Shown piece by piece: positions 16,980 through 26,166 of a DNA stretch of 64,000 bases. The stretch comes from Gammaproteobacteria bacterium (GTDB lineage: Bacteria > Pseudomonadota > Gammaproteobacteria > Chromatiales > Chromatiaceae). The stretch is from the NCBI GenBank assembly GCA_011390365.1, contig JAABSM010000006.1, positions 17,025 to 81,024 of the forward strand, in the 5' to 3' direction. The notes beneath the pieces are model-generated. The model did no database searches and was not told where the DNA came from. It worked only from the letters and a program-made list of their open reading frames with translations. A program made the translations under genes and the position numbers. The stretch's first letter is position 1. The number at the start of each line of letters is the position of its first letter.

Positions 16980-16995
16980 TTCTTGAACCGATCCC

Positions 16996-17847
16996 TCACT
17001 CCAACTGCCGACTCCAGACATGCTCGGAGAGTTCCTGGGGCTGGGAGGCGGCGGCTTCGGACTCCTTGGGCGGTTGCGCGACACCGGTTTCGCGCGGCGC
17101 TGGCGCCGCGACCGCGCCTTCCCAGGGGAAACGCGGCAGACCGCCAAAGGCCTGGCGCAGGCCTTCGTTCCATTGCTGCTTGATGGCGTTGTAGAGGCTG
17201 TCCTCTTCGCTCAGCTTCATGTAATTGGAGACCCGGAACTCGCCCTTGCGCAGGATGCACAGTTCCACCGGTGGCCCGACGGTGATGTTGGAGCGGATGG
17301 TGGAGTCGATGGAGACCAGCGCGGCGCGGGAGGCGTCCTCCAGGGTGGTGACCGGGGTGATCACGCGGTCGAGGATGGGTTTGCCATATTTGGTCTCGCC
17401 GATCTGCAGGAACGGGTTGTCGTCGGACGGACTGATACAGTTACCCTGGGCGTAGACCAGATAGATGTCCGGATCCTGGCCACTGATCTCGCCACCGATG
17501 ATGAAATAGGACTCGCCGTTGATACCGCTCTTCTGCAACGCCGATTCATGACGTCCCTGTACCACCTGACTGGTCTGGCCGAGGTAGCTGGCGGCGTTGT
17601 AGAGGGAATCCGCGGTACGCAGACTGAAGACCGCGTTGGGGTCTTCGAGATCTCGTCGCAACTGCTGAATCACCCCCTGGCTGGTGGAGAGATTGCCGGA
17701 GGTGATGATGACGAAGGCGCGGCCTGAGTCGACCTCGAAGCGAAACATCTTGCTGTAGGTGTTGACATAGTCCACCCCTGCGTTGGTGCGGGAGTCGGAG
17801 GCGAACACCAGCCCGTCGTTCACCTTGATACTGAGGCAATAGGTCAT
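16996..17847 (-). CDS. Anbu (ancestral beta subunit) proteasome-like peptidase
   Basis: A 283-residue N-terminal-nucleophile hydrolase of the Anbu/bacterial-proteasome-homologue family. After removal of the initiator Met the chain begins with Thr1 (MTYCLSIKV). Asp17 (FASDSRTNAG) and Lys32 (NTYSKMFRF) complete the proteasome-type active site. The family core runs to about residue 245; a 35-residue Ala/Pro/Glu-rich tail (APAPRETGVAQPP) follows. ATG 17847 is chosen because it puts the nucleophile Thr next to Met; an in-frame extension to 17907 would bury it. The transglutaminase gene lies downstream on the same strand, and the ATP-grasp/alpha-E pair is divergent upstream, the known Anbu neighbourhood. 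Confidence 0.92.
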   Translation of the reverse strand: MTYCLSIKVNDGLVFASDSRTNAGVDYVNTYSKMFRFEVDSGRAFVIITSGNLSTSQGVIQQLRRDLEDPNAVFSLRTADSLYNAASYLGQTSQVVQGRHESALQKSGINGESYFIIGGEISGQDPDIYLVYAQGNCISPSDDNPFLQIGETKYGKPILDRVITPVTTLEDASRAALVSIDSTIRSNITVGPPVELCILRKGEFRVSNYMKLSEEDSLYNAIKQQWNEGLRQAFGGLPRFPWEGAVAAPAPRETGVAQPPKESEAAASQPQELSEHVWSRQLE

Positions 17848-17962
17848 GGGATGCGTCTTCAAGCCAAGTGGAAGCGGGTCGCCTCCGAAACAGAATCCGT
17901 CACGCACTGGGACGGCGCCGGGAAATCATGTTCGCACATTTTATCCCGCAAGTCTCTCATTG

Positions 17963-17974
17963 CGAAACGTTTCG
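17963..17974. promoter_or_regulatory. Perfect palindrome between divergent Anbu and ATP-grasp genes
   Basis: CGAAACGTTTCG is a perfect 12-bp palindrome lying near the middle of the 278-bp divergent promoter region. It could be an operator coordinating both halves of the Anbu module. No promoter boxes can be assigned with confidence. Confidence 0.35.
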
Positions 17975-18125
17975 ATTCAGGCTATTTTGCGCTCTCGGAA
18001 GGTGCGTAATTCACCCCGACGCACCAGCGGAAGGCGCGGCTGACGGCATGCCTTGCACATTTCGCTTGCGACCGTTTGCATTGTGACGCCTGGCCCCGAT
18101 TTTGCTAGACGATCACGAACATGAT

Positions 18126-19589
18126 ATGGCGGACCCCCCTGTGGCTATCGACTGGAAAGAGTACACCCACCACGACTTCTTCGATGAACTGGTCGCCAGC
18201 GGCGCACCCCGACGCGCCGCCGAAAAGGTCTGCGGCTATCTGTCCGGGCTGGAGGATGGCGAGCTGGAGGACCTGCGCAACGCGGCGGAGCTGGCGATCA
18301 AGGCGATGGGCATCACCTTCACCGTCTACACCGAGGCCGAAGGCTCCATCGATCGCGCCTGGCCCTTCGACCTGATCCCGCGCATCATCGAGCGTAACGA
18401 GTGGCGGCGCATCGAGGCGGGCCTCAAGCAGCGGGTACGCGCCCTCAACCTGTTTATCGACGACATCTACCACGATCAGAAGATCGTCAAGGATGGGGTC
18501 TTTCCCGGCGAACTGCTCGCCGATTCGGTAAATTTTCGGCCCGAGTGCGTCGGCATCGATCCGCCGTTTGGGGTCTGGGCGCACATCTGCGGCTCGGACC
18601 TGGTGCGCGACGCCGACGGCACGGTTTACGTGCTGGAAGACAACCTGCGCGTCCCCTCCGGCGTCTCCTACATGCTGGAAAACCGCATGGTGATGAAGCG
18701 GGTCGCGCCGGAGCTGTTCGAGGAGAACACCATCCTGCCGGTGGACGCCTACCCTACCCAGCTCTATGAGACGCTGGCCGCCCTGTCGCCACGGCCCGGC
18801 GACTTCCCCGAGGTGGTGGTGCTGACACCCGGCATCTACAACTCCGCCTATTTCGAGCACGCCTATCTGGCCCAGCAGATGGGGGCGGAACTGGTGGAGG
18901 GGAGCGATCTGGTCGTGGGTGAGGACGATTGCGTCTACATGCGCACCATTTACGGGTTGTCCCGGGTCGACGTGATCTACCGTCGCATCGACGACCTGTT
19001 CATGGACCCGGAGGTGTTCCACCCGGACTCGGCGCTCGGCGTGCCCGGTCTGATGCGCGCCTGGAAGGCGGGCAATGTAGCCCTGGCCAACGCCCCTGGC
19101 GCGGGAGTGGCGGACGACAAGGTGGTCTACGCCTATGTGCCGGATGCCATCAAGTACTACCTGGATGAGGATCCGATCCTGCCCAACGTCCCCACCTATC
19201 GCTGCCTGTATGACCAGGAGCGAGAGCATGTGCTGACCAACCTTGACCAGCTGGTGGTCAAACCCGCGAACGAATCCGGCGGCTACGGCATGCTCATCGG
19301 CCCCCAGGCGGAAGAGGCGGAGCTGGCCAAGTTCGCGGAACTGATCAAACAGGACCCGCGCAACTACATCGCCCAGCCGATGCTCAAGCTCTCCACCGTG
19401 CCGACCCTGACGGATCACCACGCCGCGGCCCGCCACGTCGACCTGCGCCCCTTCATTCTTTCGAGCAAGCACGTCCACGTCACCACCGGCGGCCTCACCC
19501 GGGTCGCGCTACGCCCTGGGTCCACCGTGGTCAACAGCTCCCAGGGGGGAGGCAGCAAGGATACCTGGATCGTCGATCTCGACGACTGA
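18126..19589 (+). CDS. Circularly permuted ATP-grasp protein (COG2308 type)
   Basis: A 487-residue enzyme of the circularly permuted ATP-grasp family (DUF404/DUF407). Typical segments are FNLFIDDIYHDQ-like LNLFIDDIYHDQKIV, the ICGSDLVRDADGTVYVLEDN strand pair, RVPSGVSYMLENR, VVLTPGIYNSAYFEHAYLA, and YVPDAIKYYLDEDPIL with the C-terminal ATP-binding VVKPANESGGYGM and YIAQPM. Members are thought to form amide bonds on a peptide or protein partner. ATG 18126 is preferred; an in-frame TTG at 18102 is possible. It precedes the alpha-E gene by 22 bp, forming a two-gene operon divergent from Anbu. Confidence 0.92.
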   Translation: MADPPVAIDWKEYTHHDFFDELVASGAPRRAAEKVCGYLSGLEDGELEDLRNAAELAIKAMGITFTVYTEAEGSIDRAWPFDLIPRIIERNEWRRIEAGLKQRVRALNLFIDDIYHDQKIVKDGVFPGELLADSVNFRPECVGIDPPFGVWAHICGSDLVRDADGTVYVLEDNLRVPSGVSYMLENRMVMKRVAPELFEENTILPVDAYPTQLYETLAALSPRPGDFPEVVVLTPGIYNSAYFEHAYLAQQMGAELVEGSDLVVGEDDCVYMRTIYGLSRVDVIYRRIDDLFMDPEVFHPDSALGVPGLMRAWKAGNVALANAPGAGVADDKVVYAYVPDAIKYYLDEDPILPNVPTYRCLYDQEREHVLTNLDQLVVKPANESGGYGMLIGPQAEEAELAKFAELIKQDPRNYIAQPMLKLSTVPTLTDHHAAARHVDLRPFILSSKHVHVTTGGLTRVALRPGSTVVNSSQGGGSKDTWIVDLDD

Positions 19590-19611
19590 TCGATAGCGAG
19601 GATATTGCCCC

Positions 19612-20568
19612 ATGCTTTCACGCGTCGCCGAACACATCTACTGGCTGGCCCGCTATGCCGAACGGGCGGAGAACACCGCGCGCCTGATCAACGTCAACAC
19701 CCATCTGCAACTGGACCTGCCCAAGCACCTGCGTCCCGGCTGGAAACCCTTGATCACCATCACCGGCTGCGAGGATCCCTTCTTGCGACGCGCGATGGAG
19801 GCCAATGAGAAGAACGTGGTGCGCTTCCTGATCGGCGACTTCGAGAACCCCAGCTCCATCATCCAATCCCTCAAGTGGGCGCGAGAGAATGGCCGCACGG
19901 TGCGCGATTTCTTCCCGCGCGACGGCTGGGAGCAGATCAACAACCTCTACCGCATCGCCTCCGCCGAGATCTACCTGGGCATCTCGCCTCGCGGTCGCTA
20001 CAACTACCTCAAGCAGGTCATCCTCGGCGTGCAGGCCCTCTCCGGGATGCTCTCCGGTACCATGAGCCACGACGAAGGCTACACCTTCCTGCTGCTGGGG
20101 CGCTATCTGGAACGGGCCGACATGACCACCCGCATCGTCGACGTGCTCTCCACCCACCTGGAAGAGCAGAGCGGCGACATCGAGTACTACGAAGGGGCGT
20201 TGTGGATGAACCTGCTCGAATCCCTCAGCGGTTACCAGATGTACCGGCGGGTGATGCAGCAGGCGCCGGACTGGGATCCGGTGATCAGCTTCCTTTTTCG
20301 TAATCGGGAATTCCCCCGCTCCTTCCGCTACTGCCTGGGCGAGCTGGCTGGGGCGGTGGCGCCGCTGCGCAACAACGAACGGGTGAAGGAGCGGATTGAG
20401 CGCCTCGAAGAGCTGATCGGCGAATTCGATCCGGATCGGGTTAGTGGAAGCGACCTGCACCAGCTCATCGACGACCTGCAACGCATGCTGGGGGAGATTC
20501 ACAACGAGATCGGCATCGCCTGGTTCAACTATCCGTTGCCCGAAGAGTCCCAGCGCCAGGCCAGTTGA
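19612..20568 (+). CDS. Alpha-E domain protein (DUF403)
   Basis: A 318-residue all-helical protein of the alpha-E family. The N-terminus LSRVAEHIYWLARYAERAENTARLI is diagnostic; later GMLSGTMSHDEGYTFLLLGRYLERADMTTRI repeats the helical E-rich pattern. Alpha-E proteins are nearly always encoded with circularly permuted ATP-grasp and transglutaminase or Anbu partners and are thought to assist peptide synthesis or modification; no catalytic activity is established. A GAGGA ribosome-binding site lies before ATG 19612. Confidence 0.92.
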   Translation: MLSRVAEHIYWLARYAERAENTARLINVNTHLQLDLPKHLRPGWKPLITITGCEDPFLRRAMEANEKNVVRFLIGDFENPSSIIQSLKWARENGRTVRDFFPRDGWEQINNLYRIASAEIYLGISPRGRYNYLKQVILGVQALSGMLSGTMSHDEGYTFLLLGRYLERADMTTRIVDVLSTHLEEQSGDIEYYEGALWMNLLESLSGYQMYRRVMQQAPDWDPVISFLFRNREFPRSFRYCLGELAGAVAPLRNNERVKERIERLEELIGEFDPDRVSGSDLHQLIDDLQRMLGEIHNEIGIAWFNYPLPEESQRQAS

Positions 20569-20624
20569 ACACCAGCGCCCCGGGGCGGGACAGACGCGTC
20601 CATTCGTGGTAGTTTTCCCGTCCC

Positions 20625-22070
20625 ATGCCACACGTCAAACATCCCGCCTACCTTGCAGGGCTGGTCCTGCTGATGCTCGCCGCCGCGCGCATCCTGCTGG
20701 TCCAGACCCACGATCCACTGTTCGCCTACGCCAACAACTACGATCAGGTGCGCACCATGTCGGCGCTGGGACTCTCCCCCGCCGATGAGCGCTACCGCTT
20801 CGGGGAAGGTACCCACGCCCACCCGCTGCGTTATTTCGATATTGATCGTGAAGAGAAATGGATCTACCTCTCCAGCGCCATCGCGCTGGATTACCTGCTG
20901 CTCCGGGGAAGAGATCGACTGAGCGACAACCCCGCTGAACCCCGGCGAGTCGACATTCGTGTCAAGGGCGCCTTTTTCGCGGCCCTGTGGATCCTGATCC
21001 TGCTGATCTACCATTTTCGGCTGGCGCGATCCCGGCAGGGCGTCGCGCTGCTCTATGCCTTGGTCGGCCTGCTCATCGCCGATCCCTTCTACAGCCTCTA
21101 TCTCAACACCCTCTACATGGAGCCCGCGACATTCATCGGCCTGCTGTGGTTCGCCTCATCCGTGCTACTGGCGATCATCGAACAACGCATTCCCCGCCGA
21201 CGGATAGCGGCATGGGGCCTGCTGCTGCTTGCCATCGCCCTCTCCCGCAATCAGTATCAATATCTTTTCCTGGCGCTGATCCCGATCCTGGCGGGGGTCG
21301 CGCCGCCCTGGCGCAAGCGCTTCGGCCTTGCGTTGGTTATCGGCCTGGTCGCGACCATCGGCACCCAGCGCATCTTCTACCTGACCAACCCCGACGCCAC
21401 CAACACCCTGAACGACATCAAGAACACGAACACGATCAATACTTTTTTTGGCGCGGTACTGCCGGCTCTTTCCGATCCCGCGCGGACACTGGACACCTTC
21501 GGCCTAGAGCCTGAATGTATCAGGTTCAGCGGGGATAACTGGTACATCGGCGACCTCCAGGCGATCTTCGAGCAGTGCCCCGCCATCCTATCCCTGTCCC
21601 TCGCCGACATGGGGTTGATGAGCGTTCAGGATCCCGCCGCAATCGCAACCATGATCCGAAATGCAGCCCTGTATTCCCAAGAGCTGTACCATCGCGCCCT
21701 CGGTCAGGTAGCGCACGAGTCCAAGATCTTCATCCTTGAGGCGGGCGGTGTTCCTTACCTCGGTATCGCGGATATTATCGCGAACATGGATTCCCGGCGG
21801 TGGCTCGGTCTCGTGTTCTTCACCCTCTTCTCCCCTTGGCTGGCGGCCCTGCTGGCCTGGACGCGCGGCGCTACTGAACAGGCCGCATGGCCGACCTTTC
21901 TTGGGGCGATGCTGGGATACTCCTTCTTTTCGTCATTGTATGGCGATGGCTACATTGACTTTCCCCGTCACGCCTTTCTCTTCTACGGCCTGGCTCTCGC
22001 CTGGTTCGCCACCTTCGCCTACGGATTGCTCACGACCCTAAGCCCCCGCGAGCAGTTGCGTCGCCGCTAA
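20625..22070 (+). CDS. Polytopic membrane protein, GT-C-like topology
   Basis: A 481-residue integral membrane protein with about 9-10 hydrophobic segments, beginning YLAGLVLLMLAAARILLV and ending LFYGLALAWFATFAYGLL. After the first segment comes a large extracytoplasmic loop containing YANNYDQVR, the position where GT-C glycosyltransferases carry an acidic catalytic residue. A second loop of about 110 residues (from DPARTLDTFGLEPE) precedes the last segments. No family motif is certain; a lipid-linked-sugar glycosyltransferase is possible. It starts 56 bp after the alpha-E gene, so it could be the last member of that transcript, though no functional link is known. Confidence 0.6.
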   Translation: MPHVKHPAYLAGLVLLMLAAARILLVQTHDPLFAYANNYDQVRTMSALGLSPADERYRFGEGTHAHPLRYFDIDREEKWIYLSSAIALDYLLLRGRDRLSDNPAEPRRVDIRVKGAFFAALWILILLIYHFRLARSRQGVALLYALVGLLIADPFYSLYLNTLYMEPATFIGLLWFASSVLLAIIEQRIPRRRIAAWGLLLLAIALSRNQYQYLFLALIPILAGVAPPWRKRFGLALVIGLVATIGTQRIFYLTNPDATNTLNDIKNTNTINTFFGAVLPALSDPARTLDTFGLEPECIRFSGDNWYIGDLQAIFEQCPAILSLSLADMGLMSVQDPAAIATMIRNAALYSQELYHRALGQVAHESKIFILEAGGVPYLGIADIIANMDSRRWLGLVFFTLFSPWLAALLAWTRGATEQAAWPTFLGAMLGYSFFSSLYGDGYIDFPRHAFLFYGLALAWFATFAYGLLTTLSPREQLRRR

Positions 22071-22577
22071 TGGTATGGATGCGGCATCTGTTTGGAGTAC
22101 AGCCCTGGGGTTGCACCATAGCCCTTCACACGCCATGGCGCATGCAATGTCACTCAGTTAGCGGCGCGCCAGATTCCCACCCTTGATGCGCCTTAATCCG
22201 GCAGCAGGCCGGAAATCGCCGGGCCGGCATAGGATGCGCCGAATAAAAAGCCTTGTCGCTCGGTCGCCGGCACATCCATGCAGAACCAAAAACGCTCGGC
22301 GTAGCCACGAAATGAGGCGCATCATTCCCGGAAAATGCCACGATGTCTTACTCTTGATGACATTGACAGCGTGTACTCCACCCCCGAACCGGGTCGATAA
22401 CCGTGAAACAACGCCACCATAGCCCGGATTCCGCCGCGCGCCATGTTTTGGCGAATTTTCGCGGATCTGCGCCTGGGGGTCCGCATCTTTCGACCCGATC
22501 CAGGATACCTCGCTATGCAGCGCAGTGCGCCGCTACTATAATTCACTCCCCGAAGCCATCATACTTGCCAACCCATC
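22071..22577. other. Intergenic region without a recognisable gene
   Basis: These 507 bp contain only short, poorly supported open frames. A TATAAT hexamer at 22537-22542, 36 bp before the helicase ATG, is a candidate -10 box, but no good -35 lies at the right distance. No repeat of the families seen elsewhere is obvious. Confidence 0.5.
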
Positions 22578-23954
22578 ATGACCCAGACCTCTTTCGCCGA
22601 CTTTCACCTCCCGGACGAACTGCTGCGCGCCCTGGAGCGCAACGCCTTCGCGACCCCCACGCCAGTTCAACAGGGCGTCATGCCCAAGGCCCGCGAGGGG
22701 CGAGACCTGCTGGTCCGCGCCGCCACCGGCAGCGGCAAGACCGCGGCCTACCTGCTGCCGATGCTGGAGCGGTTTCATGACAACCCGGCCCCGGATACCG
22801 CTACTCGCGGCCTGATCCTGGCCCCCACCCGGGAGCTGGCCAAGCAGATCCGCCACCACTTTCTGCAACTGGGCAGTTTTACCCGGCTCACCGCCTGCGT
22901 GATTACGGGCGGCCACCTGCGCAAGCATCAGGTCGCCGATCTGCGCAAGAACCCGGACATCATCATCGCCACCCCCGGACGCCTGCTGGAGCATCTCGAA
23001 AACGGCCATGCGGATCTCAGCGACCTCGAAGTACTGGTGATCGACGAAGCGGATCGCATGCTCGACATGGGTTTCGCGCCGGATGTCCTCGCCATCCTCG
23101 AGGTGACCAATCGGGCGCGTCAGTCCATGCTCTTCTCCGCCACCCTCGATCAAAAGGGGCTGAAATCTCTGGTCGATCACCTCCTGAACGAGCCGGAATC
23201 GATCCTCATCGACTCCGCCCGCCAACAGCACCCGGACATCCACCAACAGGTCGTTCTCGCGGACGATGCCGCCCACAAACAGCAGCTACTGCCGTGGCTT
23301 GCCGCCAATGATACCTTTACCAAGGCGGTAGTCTTCGCCAATATGCGCGAGTCGGTCAAGGAGCTCGCCAACCTACTGCAAGGCAAGGGGGTCCGTTGCG
23401 CCGCGCTGCAAGGGGAGATGGAGCAGCGGGAACGCAATCGGGTCATGGACCTGTTTCGACGCGGCGAGATCGATGTGCTGGTCGCCACAGATGTGGCGGC
23501 GCGCGGTCTGGATATCGCCGATCTCGACCTGGTGATCAACTTCGACATGCCCCGCAACGCCGAAGAGCTGCTGCACCGCACCGGACGCACCGGGCGCGCC
23601 GGCGCATCGGGGCGGGCCATCTCGCTGGTTACCGCGCCGGACTGGAATCGCATGATCAACATCGAGCGCTACCTGGGGCTGGCCTTCGAGCGGCGCGCGA
23701 TCGAAGGACTGGAGGCCCGTTTCAAGGGTCCGAAAAAACAGAAGTCGTCGGGTAAAGCGAGCAGCGGCAAGCCCCGCAAGGAAGAGCAAAAGCCGAGCAA
23801 GGCCAAACTCAAGCAACGCCTGCGCGACCGCAAGAACATCGGCAAGCGCCGCAAACCCAGCGTCGCCGAAACCGCCCCCAAGGCCAGCACCGAATCCGGC
23901 GCGGAGAAGAAAACGGTGGAGGCCGGCCTGGGGCCGCTCAAGCGCAAACGTTGA
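22578..23954 (+). CDS. DEAD-box ATP-dependent RNA helicase
   Basis: A 458-residue SF2 RNA helicase that remodels RNA, likely in ribosome assembly. The Q motif region (FADFHLPDELLRALERN) is followed by motif I ATGSGKT, Ia PTRELAKQI, Ib TPGRL, II DEAD in VIDEADRMLDMGF, III SAT, and the C-terminal RecA domain with VATDVAARGLDI and VI HRTGRTGRAG. After residue ~375 a lysine-rich disordered tail (KQKSSGKASSGKPRKEEQK) likely binds RNA. The length and tail resemble SrmB/RhlE-type enzymes; the exact subfamily cannot be fixed by eye. Confidence 0.93.
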   Translation: MTQTSFADFHLPDELLRALERNAFATPTPVQQGVMPKAREGRDLLVRAATGSGKTAAYLLPMLERFHDNPAPDTATRGLILAPTRELAKQIRHHFLQLGSFTRLTACVITGGHLRKHQVADLRKNPDIIIATPGRLLEHLENGHADLSDLEVLVIDEADRMLDMGFAPDVLAILEVTNRARQSMLFSATLDQKGLKSLVDHLLNEPESILIDSARQQHPDIHQQVVLADDAAHKQQLLPWLAANDTFTKAVVFANMRESVKELANLLQGKGVRCAALQGEMEQRERNRVMDLFRRGEIDVLVATDVAARGLDIADLDLVINFDMPRNAEELLHRTGRTGRAGASGRAISLVTAPDWNRMINIERYLGLAFERRAIEGLEARFKGPKKQKSSGKASSGKPRKEEQKPSKAKLKQRLRDRKNIGKRRKPSVAETAPKASTESGAEKKTVEAGLGPLKRKR

Positions 23955-23985
23955 TTCCGCCAGGCCGCGACCAAATATCCCGGGC

Positions 23986-24816
23986 ATGAAGATCGCCATC
24001 CTCTCCGATATCCACGGCAACGTCCCGGCACTGGAAGCAGTGCTGGAGGATCTGCCGCGGGATCCCCCGGACCTCTGCGTCATCAACGGCGACGCCATCA
24101 ACCGCGGCCCGGACAGCCTGGCGACTCTGCGCATGCTGGCGCGACACCTGCCCGAGGCGATCTACACCAAGGGCAACCATGAATCCTGGGTGCTGAGATG
24201 CCGTGACGAAGCCATACCGAGAGAAGGCGTGCAATTCGAGACCAAGCGGTTCGCCTACTGGACCCTGGATCAGCTGGGCGATCAGCTGACCCAGATCGAC
24301 AAGTGGCACGACAATCTCGACCTGCAACTGGAGAGCGGTGCGGCGATCCACGTCACCCATGGTTCGCGACTCGGCAACCGCGACGGCATCCACCCGCGGG
24401 TACCAGACGAGCAACTGCCCGCCAAGCTGGGGGACAAGCGGGATCTGTTCATTGCCTCCCACACCCATGTCCCCATGGTGCGGGAGTTCGAAGGGACGCT
24501 GGTGGTCAACTCCGGCTCCATCGGCTCGCCCTTCGATCGCGATCCCCGGGCCGCCTACGCCCGCCTGAATCTCGGCATGGAGGGCTGGCGGGCGGAGGTC
24601 ACTCGCGTCCCCTATGATCGCCAGGCCACCGAACGCCTCTATGAAGAGAGCGGCTTTCTCGATCAGGCGGGGCCGTTGACACGGTTGATGCTGCGTGAGC
24701 TCCAGATCTCGCGCGGCCTGATGGGGATCTGGATGCGCACCTGGCAGCCGGCGGTGCTCGACCAGACCATCACGCTTGAGGAGTCGGTGTCCCGGGTTCT
24801 TGCCGAGACCTTGTAA
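23986..24816 (+). CDS. Calcineurin-like metallophosphoesterase
   Basis: A 276-residue cytoplasmic phosphoesterase of the YfcE/MJ0936-like group. Metal-binding motifs appear in order: ILSDIHGNVPALEAVL (DxH), NGDAINRGP (GD), KGNHE (GNHE), and VTHGS with SHTHVPMV (GHTH-like). The substrate is unknown; relatives hydrolyse cyclic nucleotides or phosphodiesters. A C-terminal ~50-residue helical extension follows the catalytic fold. It starts 31 bp after the helicase stop and may be cotranscribed with it. Confidence 0.88.
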   Translation: MKIAILSDIHGNVPALEAVLEDLPRDPPDLCVINGDAINRGPDSLATLRMLARHLPEAIYTKGNHESWVLRCRDEAIPREGVQFETKRFAYWTLDQLGDQLTQIDKWHDNLDLQLESGAAIHVTHGSRLGNRDGIHPRVPDEQLPAKLGDKRDLFIASHTHVPMVREFEGTLVVNSGSIGSPFDRDPRAAYARLNLGMEGWRAEVTRVPYDRQATERLYEESGFLDQAGPLTRLMLRELQISRGLMGIWMRTWQPAVLDQTITLEESVSRVLAETL

Positions 24817-24840
24817 TGAACACCGGGACTTCAAACTGAT

Positions 24841-25172
24841 AAACCACGAAATACACGATAATCGGATTATTGAAGAGCCTAGTACAGCCGCTCCAAAGTT
24901 TTCATAATATCTCTCACTGAGCCACAGAGATCACGGATGAGGAGTTCTCCGCGTGCTCCGTGCCTTTGTGAGAGATTTTTTTGGTCTTGATAATACACGC
25001 GAAACTTAAGCGCAGCCGTACTGGCAAAGTTTCAAGGGTAGCGCGTTAAACAGATGAAACCATATGAAATACCAAAATTCTCGCCCTCGACCTCTCGGTT
25101 TCCGCTGCGCTTCATCGGGTCTGGGGTCTCTCGAAACTTTCGTGTATTTCGTGATTTTTGTGGCTCCAAATC
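24841..25172. repeat. Intergenic region with dispersed inverted repeats
   Basis: Perfect 14-bp arms CACGAAATACACGA (24845-24858) and its complement (25140-25153) flank about 280 bp. Inside is a CACAGAG/CTCCGTG-type dispersed repeat (24919-24985). Similar units recur near 13355, 27951-28036 and 29898-29945. No gene is seen between 24817 and 25218. Confidence 0.7.
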
Positions 25173-25218
25173 AATTGCGAGATGAAAGCGAATCGATGAC
25201 AAGGCCCTCCCCCATACC

Positions 25219-26022
25219 ATGACCCCACCCATCAAACCGCCCAAGTCCCTGCTGCGCAAGGTTGGCCGCGCCATCGCCGACTACACCATGATCCGCGAAG
25301 GGGATCGTATCCTGCTGGGGGTCTCCGGCGGCAAGGACTCCCTCTCCCTGCTCCAGGTCCTGGCGCACCTGCGCGGCTATGCCCCGGTGAAGTTCGAGCT
25401 GGGCGTGATTACCGTGGACCCGGAGATCGACGGCTTCGATCCCTCGCCTCTCAAGGTCTATTACGAGCGCCTCGGGACGCCCTGGTTCTATCGCGATCAG
25501 CCGATCATGGACGAGGCCCGGGAACGCATGGACGGCGACTCCTTCTGCGCCTACTGCGCGCGCATGAAGCGGGGCATCATGTACACCACCTGCCGCAACG
25601 AGGGTTACAACGTGCTGGCGCTGGCCCAGCACCTGGACGACCTCGCCGAGAGCCTGATGATGTCACTGTTTCACAACGGCAAGCTGCTCACCATGAAGGC
25701 CCACTATCTCAATAACGACGGCGATATCCGCATCATCCGACCGCTGGTCTATTGTCGGGAGAGCCAGACCGCCGATTTCGCGGTCAAGGCCGAACTGCCA
25801 GTCATTCCCGACAGTTGCCCCGCCTGCTTCACCAAGCCGACCCAGCGCGCCTACATGAAGGGCCTGCTGGCGCGGGAATCCCGAACCAACCCCCACCTCT
25901 TCGCCAATCTGCTGCACGCCATGCGACCGCTGATGGATGAGGCGCCGCCAGTGGCGTCGGACCAGGGTTCGCCCGAACCTCGGCAAGACGAAGACAAGAG
26001 TAACGAAAATGGGTTAGTATAG
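25219..26022 (+). CDS. ttcA: tRNA 2-thiocytidine(32) synthetase TtcA
   Basis: A 267-residue PP-loop ATP pyrophosphatase that thiolates C32 of certain tRNAs using a 4Fe-4S cluster. The PP-loop SGGKDSLSLL is at residues ~36-45, the CxxC cluster motif is in FCAYCARMKRG, and the third cysteine is in DSCPACFTKPTQRAYMK. LAQHLDDLAESLMM and YCRESQTADFA are also characteristic. The length is slightly below that of E. coli TtcA (about 310). The start ATG at 25219 is the first in frame and gives the usual short N-terminus before the PP-loop. Confidence 0.95.
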   Translation: MTPPIKPPKSLLRKVGRAIADYTMIREGDRILLGVSGGKDSLSLLQVLAHLRGYAPVKFELGVITVDPEIDGFDPSPLKVYYERLGTPWFYRDQPIMDEARERMDGDSFCAYCARMKRGIMYTTCRNEGYNVLALAQHLDDLAESLMMSLFHNGKLLTMKAHYLNNDGDIRIIRPLVYCRESQTADFAVKAELPVIPDSCPACFTKPTQRAYMKGLLARESRTNPHLFANLLHAMRPLMDEAPPVASDQGSPEPRQDEDKSNENGLV

Positions 26023-26166
26023 CGCCCCGCGATGGGCAGGGTGGCAGTTGCGGCGACCCTGAACGGGAATGAACCTGCGTACCGCCAGTCCTTGAGACGG
26101 GCAATGCCGCACCGCCACTCGACTCTCCAGATCAGACTCCAATCACCCCCATGCGTAGCTGAAACC

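Noticed and set aside
22363-22368. TTGACA hexamer as a -35 box for the helicase gene
   Set aside because: It is about 170 bp from the only good -10-like sequence, so the spacing is wrong.
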